DNA of 14,924 bases from Acanthaster planci (taxonomy: Eukaryota > Echinodermata > Asteroidea > Valvatida > Acanthasteridae). Where the stretch lies: NCBI RefSeq assembly GCF_001949145.1, contig NW_019091376.1, positions 942,092 through 957,015 on the forward strand, written 5' to 3'. The position numbers and the translations under genes are program-made. Of this stretch, positions 7,434-14,924 are shown in pieces. The notes beneath the pieces are model-generated. The model was not told the origin of the DNA, ran no database searches, and saw only the letters and a program-made list of their open reading frames with translations. Position 1 is the first letter of the stretch. Every line of letters begins with the position of its first letter.

Positions 7434-9202
7434 CTGGAAGTTGGACAAAAGAAACATGAGCTGCAGTGACAACTGGAAAGTTCCAGTATATAACAAAAGG
7501 TTATCTGTTTCTTTAATGAACAAAACTTTGACTCATTATTGCGAACATGATACATCCATTCCTACTCAAGAATGTTTGGCCCCCAAACTCTGGACTAGAC
7601 AGACAAGTCTCATTGTCCTGAAATAAAGTCCAAGTATTCAGACATTCAGGAATTCACCAGACTGGAAATATGGAAATAAATGAAATGAAAAAAAAAATAT
7701 GTGTCCATATCAGTCAACATGGTCAATCACACCCATTCCAGGTGCTTTCTGCATCCATGGCTTTCGTTGAATGCTAATCCCACATCCAGGCCAAAAGCAG
7801 ACATAGGAAAAAAGTACATCACAACAGGGCCCCGGATTATTCCCGCAAGTTCAAAGTTCAGGTAGGGCCGGCAACCATTTAGACCCGGTTTGAAAAGGCC
7901 CCCCTCCCCCCCGGTAAGCTCGCCCAGTTGCAAAAACCCCTTTCATACCGGCCTGGCTACCGGCCTAGGATGCTGGACTGGTTGTTGATCTCGAACTTCT
8001 TCATNTTAGTACTTACTGAAAATGTCTCAATCTTGCCCTTGACTTGTTCATTCTTGATGACGGCTTTCTCCATACAGTCCTTGGTATACAGCTGGGGATT
8101 GCGGCCCTGGTCGATGTAACTGAAAGACCAAAAAAGTAGGAAGAGGAAAATTGAATACCTAGTGACAACTAAATTACATTGCACAGGGTATGGTGTACCT
8201 ATTATTTATTATTCACCTGTCATTTAAGCCTAAGCTCTAACCTTCCTAAATCCTTCATTCAAAATCTTACTTGTATGAGTGGAGGATTTCAAAGGAATAA
8301 TGCTGTATGACAAGGTTATGAGCCAGACCTTGTGTTGTTAATGTTTAGCCATGTATAAATATGAGCCTGGGTTATATTGTAAAGCAACTACATAGCTCCA
8401 AAATATTATTCACACAGTATCAACATTTTGACACTTATTGTCAGAGGATGTTGAAGTACTGGGGCAATGGTCACATCCCCGAGGAGCATATTAATGAAAA
8501 AATGGAGGAATTTGGAAGAGTTGAGGCTATATCAGAGTGGATGGGCCTAGAAGGTACGGGTTAAGATTTGTTTTGTCACAGTACTCACTCGAAGACCTCC
8601 AAGGGTACTTGAACATCTTGAACCTGTGTCTTGGTTTTCTCCATCTCCAACAAACCTGTCACCAGGGTGTGTCTTGAACCAAAACAAAAACACCCATTAT
8701 GAAACAGTTTAGACTATGGAAAATACTTCTTTAAACCTCCCTTCAATTACATATAGGTGGATCTTCAGCTCAACATAAATTCTAACCCCTCAACATTTTT
8801 GCCAGAAACCTCTTCAACTCACACATCCCATTTAATGTTACGCAGAAAACGATTACAAAACTGGACATCTTTAATTTGATAAATAAGGGTGTTAAGAAAG
8901 ATCATATCATTTTGTCGAGCATCCAGTCAGATTTGGTAAAAAAAAAATCACCAAGAAAATTGTCATAACTCATAAATAGAAGTAAAGATATCGGCTGGCA
9001 CTCGAACAAAGGTGCCATTAATTCTACAACCTCAAAATCAAATGCAAAATTTATACCCAATACTGAATAATTCTTACAGCTTTTGGTTGAGTGTTATCTG
9101 TCCCTGAGGTTGAAAGTCACTGACAATAATTCCCAGTTGTCGAGTGTTCTCAACAAAACGTTCCAGGCTTTCCACCAAGGGTTCAAACTTCTCAGAAGCC
9201 AT
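7347..9202 (-). CDS. MED10: Mediator of RNA polymerase II transcription subunit 10, complete, four coding exons
   Basis: Coding exons in transcript order are 9202-9078, 8672-8589, 8119-8017 and 7433-7347, giving 132 codons against 135 in human. All introns are GT/AG and phases agree. Diagnostic segments are the N-terminal helix MASEKFEPLVESLERFVEN, RQLGIIVSDFQP (21-32), VTGL (46-49), VPLEVF (64-69), YIDQGRNPQLYTKDC (71-85), KNEQVKGKIET (92-102) and LNKMFPEEMEQY (114-125). In known eukaryotes MED10 is a small subunit of the Mediator middle module and helps relay activator signals to RNA polymerase II; it acts in the nucleus. The start at 9202 opens with the expected short N-terminus, with A at -3 (GACAATGG). 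The C-terminus ends VHRGDT, slightly shorter than in vertebrates. Intron 3 holds the window's only ambiguous base (8005) and an antisense LINE-like tail. Confidence 0.97.
7675..7697 (+). repeat. LINE-like 3' tail in MED10 intron 3
   Basis: AATAAATGAAATGAAA followed by a run of A sits on the plus strand, antisense to MED10. It repeats the tail seen at 438-465. The body of the element, if any, would lie in about 7460-7674, where I see no firm coding match. Confidence 0.4.
8017..8119 (-). CDS. MED10: MED10 coding exon 3
   Basis: Acceptor GTCTTTCAG, donor GTAAGT. It encodes the most conserved block, YIDQGRNPQLYTKDC to KGKIETFS. The junction with exon 2 creates Asp70 where human has Glu. Confidence 0.96.
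8589..8672 (-). CDS. MED10: MED10 coding exon 2
   Basis: Acceptor GGTTCAAG (no long pyrimidine run) and donor GTGAGT. It encodes LHTLVTGLLEMEKTK through VPLEVF. Choice of this acceptor restores frame and the VTGL motif. Confidence 0.93.
9078..9202 (-). CDS. MED10: MED10 coding exon 1
   Basis: Starts with ATG at 9202-9200 and ends with two bases of a Leu codon before donor GTAAGA. It encodes residues 1-41, including the N-terminal helix and RQLGIIVSDFQP. Confidence 0.96.
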
Positions 9203-9978
9203 TGTCCACCGTCAGTGTCCAAGTATTTTCACAACAAAGCTGATGTGGTGGGCAACAGTTGAACCGGATGACCTGTAGCTGAAAAGATGATGATCAGATA
9301 TCTGAATGTTTAGCATGTCTAGATCTAGCCCCATACTAGAGCCAGTCTACTGGAGTACCTCAATATCCTTGGCCCTATGCCAAAATTCATATGGCTCTAC
9401 TCACCCAATTAGTTTAAAAATTTGACTGAAGTGCAATTCTCCAATCTGTTTGTGAAATTCTGGTCTCTATTGTGTTGTCTCAATTTGTTTATCACGCCAA
9501 TTTATCCCTTTGTTTAACAACTACCTGCAACAAACCAAATTGGGATCTTTTTGATCTGGGAACCAGACAGTGGTAACTCATAAACTTGCAATAGCTGTTT
9601 CATCTTGAACTTGGTATCAGGCATCTGGACACCAGTGATGAAGCTGGTTATAAACATCTGTTCAGTGTTTGCACTGAGTCATGCTTCGTTGAGTGCTTAA
9701 GTTGTACAGCAGTATTTCACACTTGACCCCAGAAGCACATTTACATGTATGTACATTTACATTGCGGTTCACTTTTGTTAAACATTCTTTTAGCTCATGC
9801 TCTGGGGATACACGTTGTTTATTGCAGTCTGGCCCCCCCAACAAAGATCTGGATCATGTTGACTGTGCTTATCATCCATTCAACGATACCAGCATGTTGG
9901 CAGTAAATTGGTTTATGTATATGTAGTCATGAAACATGTTGAATGGCTGTGTTGAAACAACAAAAAGAGACCAAAATG
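9203..9978. other. MED10 upstream region, nothing recognised
   Basis: The MED10 promoter and 5' UTR should lie here on the minus strand, but no TATA box, CpG-rich block or other clear element stands out. Short overlapping frames around 9662-9926 on both strands show no motif. Confidence 0.5.
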
Positions 9979-10046
9979 GACCGAGCCATGAATCAAACCC
10001 GATGGAAGGCAGAGAAAGAACCACTATGCCAACCAAATAGCTCAAG
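9979..10046 (-). repeat. tRNA-derived SINE remnant
   Basis: On the minus strand, TTGGCATAGTGGTT (A box at 10031-10021) is followed 21 bases later by GGTTTGATTC (B box, 9999-9990). Both fit the RNA polymerase III internal promoter consensus, and the text between them (CTCTGCCTTCCATCGG) looks tRNA-like. The spacing is about 12 bases shorter than in a tRNA, implying a deletion in the anticodon/variable region. It is a SINE fragment or decayed tRNA pseudogene, not a working tRNA. Confidence 0.5.
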
Positions 10047-10065
10047 ATCTTGTTCTCTCATGATG

Positions 10066-10221
10066 TAGGCCTATAAACATCCATGACGGGCATGACGGTA
10101 TAGTCACCAGGTTTCTTAATTGGCCAATAACTGTGAAAACTAATCTGACTTGATAATAGATCACAAAAATTAGGGACCTGGCCTGGCGACAATACCATAC
10201 ATGGTCATGGATGTTAGGCTA
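10066..10221. mobile_element. Short inverted-repeat (MITE-like) element
   Basis: Left arm 10066-10111 pairs with right arm 10182-10221. Shared blocks in order are TAGCCT, AACATCCATGAC, CATG, GGTAT, GTC and CCAGG, with a few small gaps on the shorter right arm. About 70 bases separate the arms. No coding content; no clear target duplication. Confidence 0.7.
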
Positions 10222-10245
10222 GTCTACTCCCAGAACTGTGGGATC

Positions 10246-10287
10246 CGACATCTGCCGCGTTCCCACGTGAGAGCAGGGCGGATGTCG
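10246..10287. repeat. 11-bp stem hairpin with E-box in loop
   Basis: CGACATCTGCC (10246-10256) pairs with GGCGGATGTCG (10277-10287) allowing one G-T pair. The loop holds CACGTG at 10264-10269, a possible E-box. GC content is higher than around it. Function unknown. Confidence 0.5.
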
Positions 10288-10950
10288 TTTGTAAGCATCA
10301 GAACCCCATTTTTATGATGTTCTATACCTTCAGCACCCTGTTCCAATAAGGGAACAAAGTCTACTTTTTAAAAACAACTTATCTGAACAAGTTGCTGGTG
10401 ATATCAAAAGAAAAGAAAACAGGGCTTTTGGTTTTGAGGGAAATTTAGAGGTAAAATGGCAGCGTACATGACTACCCCGAAAGGCTGTGAATGATGACAA
10501 ATTGGCAACTGTAGTCTGGTTCCTTGACCTGGAAGGAGGTTTGTTTCGATGAATTTAAAATGCCCGAGTTGGGTAACCACACGAGAAACAAAATGGTGTG
10601 AGTCAATCAAGCGGTTGTCTTTTGCCAAACTGAGATTAGAAATTTGTGGTTTTCTGACTTAAATATTGTCAAAATTTACCTAAATTAGGCCTATATCAGG
10701 ATTGAGCAATGGTTCCTTAAGTTCAAAATGTTAGTTAGTTTGAGAAAGTGGACTGTGTTTCCTTGTCTACTGGTGCTAAAGGTAATGAACACCATTTTTA
10801 TCATATGTACAAAATCCTAGCCCATTTCCACAAAATTAATCCTGCAGTTATTGAGCATGAAGACAGTGTAATTAGCAAGGTACGTTTTAAAGTTAAAAGT
10901 AACTTTCCATTCTATTATAGGAACAGGGTCCTGAAATTAACAAACGCCCA
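10288..10950. other. Unassigned stretch with an unrecognised open frame
   Basis: No gene is recognised. The plus-strand frame 10748-10963 is open for about 70 codons and includes an AHFHKINPAVIEHEDSV segment that reads like protein, but I know no family for it and its first codon is not ATG. A minus-strand frame at 10404-10628 is similarly open. Both may be parts of repeats. Confidence 0.35.
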
Positions 10951-11067
10951 GTTCTGGGGGTAAGTCCAGTCCAGACAGGGCCCTAGGCCTACCCAGAACT
11001 TCTGGGTTCACGAACCCAAAGTTCTGGGGGTATCCAGTAGACAGGCTCTCGCAGGCACAGGCCCTAG
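10951..11067. repeat. Nested direct and inverted repeats (GTTCTGGGGGTA cluster)
   Basis: GTTCTGGGGGTA occurs at 10951-10962 and 11021-11032, each followed by a TCCAGT..AGACAGG..GGCCCTAG series, so the unit is repeated in direct order. Between them, CCCAGAACTTCTGGGTTC (10992-11009) folds back on GAACCCAAAGTTCTGGG (11012-11028), a stem of about 17 pairs with one bulge. Confidence 0.7.
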
Positions 11068-11561
11068 TAATATATTAATATAATAATGGCTCTTGTCTTA
11101 ATGTGCAGTCCCTCATGCATCGCCCCATTTTTAGATTTCATCTGACATGCTACTGTTATCTTTTCAAGGTCTTAATGCGAGCGATGCATGATGGGCTTAC
11201 ACTGTACCAACATGACCAATGGGCCTGTCTTAGCAGGAAACCGTCTTAGCAATCCAATAGAACACATACATGTAATTTCTCACGAAAAAGATGCAATCTA
11301 AACAGTTAGACAATTCAGACATTGTTCATGCAATTGCAAACAAACAGGTTCGGTTGACGTTTAGTCCCAAATCAATCAAGAATGACTAGTTTATTTCACT
11401 GCAGTGCCCAAATTGCACTTTTGGCAGCTACATGTACACAGAAGTACAGTCCTTTTTAACCTACCTGCGTTTCTTAGTTGACACCGCTAAATTTGAGCCA
11501 TGAACCATCTTAGGCCTACACCGTCACGTTCGTACATGTACAATGTTCAACGGGTTTCGGT

Positions 11562-11669
11562 CACTTCGCCCCATTTCCACGTCGCCCCCAACCATTTCGC
11601 CCCTAACCACTTCGCCCCTTCCCCACATCGCCCCATCTCCACTTCTCCCCATTTCCACTTCGCCCCACC
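11562..11669. repeat. TTCGCCCC minisatellite
   Basis: Seven degenerate units of 14-17 bases follow the pattern CACTTCGCCCCATTTC, with variants such as CACGTCGCCCC, CATTTCGCCCC and CACATCGCCCC. The run is sharply pyrimidine-biased on this strand and contrasts with the AT-rich surroundings. Open frames on both strands through it are low-complexity by-products. Confidence 0.85.
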
Positions 11670-11892
11670 GATAAGGCATTCTGTTCTTTAGTAAGAGAGG
11701 TATAGACCTAGATGGAACAGATGAAAACAACGACGTTTGAGCAACCAAATTAACGGTGGAAGAAACTAACTTTCAAAGGCCAAAACAATGCTTTCGATTT
11801 CCTGACTGACCCTCATTTTTTGGCGAGATCCAGTAACATTTTTATTGGCAAGCCTAAAAAACAAATTGAATGAATATAAGAAAGACAAATAA

Positions 11893-14060
11893 ATAAATCC
11901 CGAATATGTCTCTCACGTTGAAACTATTTCGAGCCCTTTTTCAAGTGATCACCATGCAGTCCAAATCAAACTGTCGCCGTATTCCTCCACCATCATCAGT
12001 AGTTAGACAGTTTGTCTCATATTAAAACCAGGTCGGTTGACCCGTACCTGAATGCTTTACTGATGCCTCCTTGGGACTTCCTAGACGCAGATAATGTCAA
12101 TGAATCTTGGGAAGGGTTCTTAGACATCGTTTATGCAGCAATGAAGGATGTGCTCTCCAGTAGATCAGTGAAATCAAGAAAGCGAAGAAACTGCCCTTGA
12201 GTTAACTCTCACATGAAACGCTTCTGCACACACTCCAGCCTGGGAACACACTGCTCTTCAAGAAAGCGAAATACTTTGGATCTATTCAAGATTTGAACCG
12301 TTACAAGACTGGAGTACGTAATCAGCTTAAGTTCATAATTTGTAAGGCTTACAAGATATTGATAAATTGTTTGTACCTAAAGATAACAGAAAGCGTTTCT
12401 GGGCTTATGTAAGAAGCAGGAGGCAATCACCCACTCCTTTGTCTTTCAAACATGGTGATAATATGCTTACTGCGTGATTATCATGATGAAGCCGCTGCAT
12501 TTAATAGTTACTTTGCCTTAGTTTTTTTCTGAACCGAGCAGTGTACCAGATAACCCGCCATCTTATGATTTTCCGATTGACTATCTTTCCACTATCCATT
12601 TTTCTACACTAGAATTCATCGAATTATTTCACCCTTGGCATGAGGGGAAGGCACCTGGGCCTGATGGGATTGGTGCGAGATTCTTGAGTAGGCCTAGTAC
12701 CGTGGACTCACCAGTTCACCAGGTGTTCCCTTGGTTGAAAGTCTGCAAATTACTCCTGTCTTTAAATCAGGTGATCGCAGTTTTTTGAACATTTACCAGC
12801 CTGTCACTTTAACTTGCGCCTCCACTTTATGTAAAGTCATCGAAAGGGTCATTTCGGATGTTATCCTAAGGCATTTGGATGATCTCTGCCTAATTTCTGC
12901 TAATCAACATGGTTTTTACCTCATAGATCTTGTGTTACTCAGCATATCATACATGGGCTGCACAGCTTAATCAGCGTAACCCACCTAGAATTGACGCACT
13001 GGGTTTTTTTTGGACAAAGCCCTTTGATCGCATGACACACTTCTCCATACTATAAGTAAGTTTGCTTCTGGGTTCAACATACATGTAAGAGGTTCTCTAT
13101 GAAGTTGGATAAAACTTCTTGGTGGGTCGACTGCAGAGTGTGAGTTTTGTAGGACGAACCTCGGATTGCTCATTGGTGAAGTCTGGTGTTCCTCAGGGTA
13201 GTGTTTTGGGGCCCCTACTTTTTAACCTTTTATCAACGACATTAGTCCCCTTATGTATTGTTTGCAGATGATGTTTTGTTATACCGTTCCATTCATACAG
13301 ATTTGGATGTCTCTGAACTTCAGAATGATCTTAATGAGCTGAGTGCTTGGAGTGCCTCTAATGGTATGACCTTTAACACATCTAAAACTAAAGTCATGCA
13401 CATTTCCCGCAAAAGGACTCAGTTCTTTCCAGTTTCTTTCAGGCACTTCTCTCACAGCATCAAACAAGGTCAAATATCTTGGCGTCACTAAGCGCTCAGC
13501 TCTCATGGAATGATCACATTAAATCTGTCAGTTCATCAGCTAATCGCATGCTCGGTTTCACCAAAACTGAGGCCCGGGTTTTTAATGCCTCTGTACGTGC
13601 TAAGCTGTCCCTCTACAAGGTCCTTGTTCTTCCGCCCATCTTGGAGTATGGACTTCCTGCTTAGCTGCCTCAAACAAAGAAGCAGGGTGATATTCTAGAA
13701 AATATTCAGCGACGTTCTACTCAATTCATTTTAGGTCAGAAATGTGGAGTAATGCTTACGCAGATAGACTTCAGATTCTCAACTGGCCGCCCCTATATAA
13801 CCGCCGGAATTTTGCTGTGTTGTCCCTTGTCTGTAAATGTTTTTCCTAGTCTTGTTAAATGTGAAATATGTCTTAGTGTTCCTGTGAATTCCAGACATAT
13901 CAATATTTTTAGTTTCAATCATCTCCAGGCTAGAACACAGTCCCTTCATTTATGTTGTTTTCATCAGTTTCCCCGGTTGCGGTCTGGATCTCCCTGAAAA
14001 TATTTACAACACTCTAATTCTGCAACCCTTTTCACGATTCCTGGCATTATCGAAAAACTC
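11893..14060 (+). pseudogene. Decayed non-LTR retrotransposon ORF2 (endonuclease end plus reverse transcriptase, CR1/L2-like)
   Basis: In order: the end of an APE-type endonuclease with the SDHHAVQIKL motif (11944-11973); a linker ending in a PW motif whose Trp codon is TGA at 12198; KRFWAYVRS (about 12390-12418); reverse transcriptase start GKAPGPDGI (12645-12671); ITPVFKSGDR and NIYQPVTLT, the family's NYRPVSLT site (about 12749-12814); a shifted motif A, FDR (about 13023); SGVPQGSVLGPLLF (13182-13223); catalytic FADD (13261-13272); KYLGV; EYGLPA with TAG replacing the next Trp (13662); IQRR; and LQILNWPPLYNRR (about 13770-13808). Such proteins copy their own RNA at a nicked target site. 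Stops and at least four frame changes show it is dead. The 5' part is missing. The clade is inferred from motif style, without comparison. Confidence 0.9.
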
Positions 14061-14303
14061 TGTCCTTTACCCCAATTCTTAGGCTTCATTACATTCACTG
14101 CTCTTCCACGTGTGGAAGGGAGATTTGAATGTTTCCCAAAGTCTTATGTATTAAGTTAGCGGGGCATTTTTTTCTCTCATTTTTTTTGGTGTCGGAACCC
14201 AGGACGACTGACTTTCTTAGGAATTTAGCCATTTGCTTGTACGGTCAAAAAAAAAATCACTCAGCCCAGCACAGTGTCATAAGTTGGGGAGCTCTTGTGG
14301 TGC
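14061..14303. other. Junction between LINE remnant and gag-like frame
   Basis: Probable LINE 3' untranslated sequence up to about 14170, then unassigned DNA with two homopolymer runs (T at about 14182, A at about 14248). No tail repeat like that at 438-465 is visible, so the LINE end is not defined. Confidence 0.4.
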
Positions 14304-14924
14304 ATGATGGCGTCAACTCCATGCTGCCCGCCTGACTTCAACCTACCATACTATGGCCCTGACGATAGCCTTCGTCTGCCACTACCCATGATGCCATAAC
14401 CAAGTCCAACCTTCCAGCTGTCACAACCAAAGGTCACACCCAGTGAGCAGATCCAAGCCAGTGGTGATCAATTTACAAAGATGCAGCCCCCCCCCCCAGA
14501 TAGTGTCAGAGGACCACCACGAACTCTGTCTCCCACCGAACACCAGTAAGCCTGTGCCAAGTCTTCAGCAGCCGAGTCATTCGAAGGATTTGAGTAGTTC
14601 CTTGACACCGATTCAGTCCCACCCTCATCAAACAGGACTCTGTGACTAGCCGAACCTTAGTCCCCTACAGTTGGCTGGTTTTGATCCACCCCTCCCAGTT
14701 GCCGAGCGTCATGTACCGTTCACATATACCACTCATCAGGTCAAAGACGTTGCGATGTTCTCAGGGTCAATCTCCGAAAAGCACGGTCTAAAAGTTGAAG
14801 ATTGGGCGCGTAACATGTCCTACTTGCTTGAGGCAAAGGGACCACAACCAAGCCAGGTGCAGTTCCATGAAGTGGTGAGGCACACGAGGGGGAAAGCACG
14901 TGATGTCATTTTAAACCTTGAGAG
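14304..14924 (+). pseudogene. Gag-like retroelement reading frame, broken and cut by the window end
   Basis: A first frame opens with two ATGs (14304, 14307) and encodes a Pro-rich start (ASTPCCPPDFNLPYYGPD), interrupted by TAA at 14397. It reaches a run of C at about 14488-14499, after which the Pro-rich coding sense continues in another frame to a TAG at 14647. After that stop the same frame stays open to the window edge and holds a gag-like region: VKDVAMFSGS, VEDWARNMSYLLEAKG and FHEVVRHTRGKARDVILNLE. A Trp before a helical stretch and a late RG.A....L motif are typical of retrotransposon capsid proteins, which package element RNA. No zinc knuckle is reached. The element class (Ty3-like or other) cannot be told. 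A domesticated gag gene is less likely given the stops. Confidence 0.55.

Noticed and set aside
7243-7626. Plus-strand frame of 127 codons
   Set aside because: It is the antisense shadow of MED10 exon 4 and its flanks.
7957-8010. Read-through extension of MED10 exon 3 with MKKFE
   Set aside because: The donor GTAAGT after residue 104 joins exactly to exon 4 with correct family spacing; the extension does not match the family beyond five residues.
11114-11190. Inverted pair CATGCATCGC / GCGATGCATG
   Set aside because: Ten bases only and partly self-palindromic (ATGCAT); weak evidence for a structure.
11500-11748. His/Pro-rich and Gly/Glu-rich open frames on both strands
   Set aside because: They are translations of the TTCGCCCC minisatellite.
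1-14924. CRISPR arrays, bacterial operons, rRNA genes or intact tRNAs
   Set aside because: No regularly spaced identical repeats with unique spacers, no ribosome-binding-site-led gene runs, no rRNA motifs and no complete cloverleaf were seen; introns show the DNA is eukaryotic.

Overview
The window is eukaryotic nuclear DNA. Both recognised genes are split by introns with GT/AG borders, and intergenic DNA is filled with retroelement remnants, foldback elements and tandem repeats. Frequent AGGCCTA and ACATGTA words, plus CR1/L2-like LINE debris, suggest a marine invertebrate deuterostome, possibly an echinoderm. That host guess is an inference of low confidence.

Two protein-coding genes could be rebuilt exon by exon from the sequence, and they converge tail to tail. 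CNEP1R1 (plus strand, six coding exons, 1347-4597, 126 codons) encodes the two-membrane-span regulatory subunit of the nuclear envelope phosphatase CTDNEP1. MED10 (minus strand, four coding exons, 9202-7347, 132 codons) encodes Mediator subunit 10. All ten exons join in phase and give products close to the usual family length. The two proteins work in different processes (nuclear membrane lipid control and RNA polymerase II transcription), so nothing suggests a joint pathway.

Layout. 1-1346: AT-rich upstream DNA with a LINE-like 3' tail (438-465) and a perfect 33-bp hairpin (543-626). 1347-4597: CNEP1R1; its third intron carries a terminal-inverted-repeat element (2454-2712) and a 99-bp tandem repeat (3098-3375). 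4598-7346: 3' UTRs and the intergenic space between the convergent genes, with a large foldback (5773-6132) and a pair of diverged direct repeats. 7347-9202: MED10. 9203-11890: gene-poor DNA with a tRNA-like SINE remnant, a small inverted-repeat element, a hairpin cluster and a TTCGCCCC minisatellite. 11893-14060: a decayed non-LTR retrotransposon with an endonuclease end and reverse transcriptase, broken by stops and frameshifts. 14304-14924: a broken gag-like reading frame that runs off the window end.

No clear new system was found. The most distinctive property is the number of independent foldback structures (five) in 15 kb, two of them inside or beside housekeeping genes.
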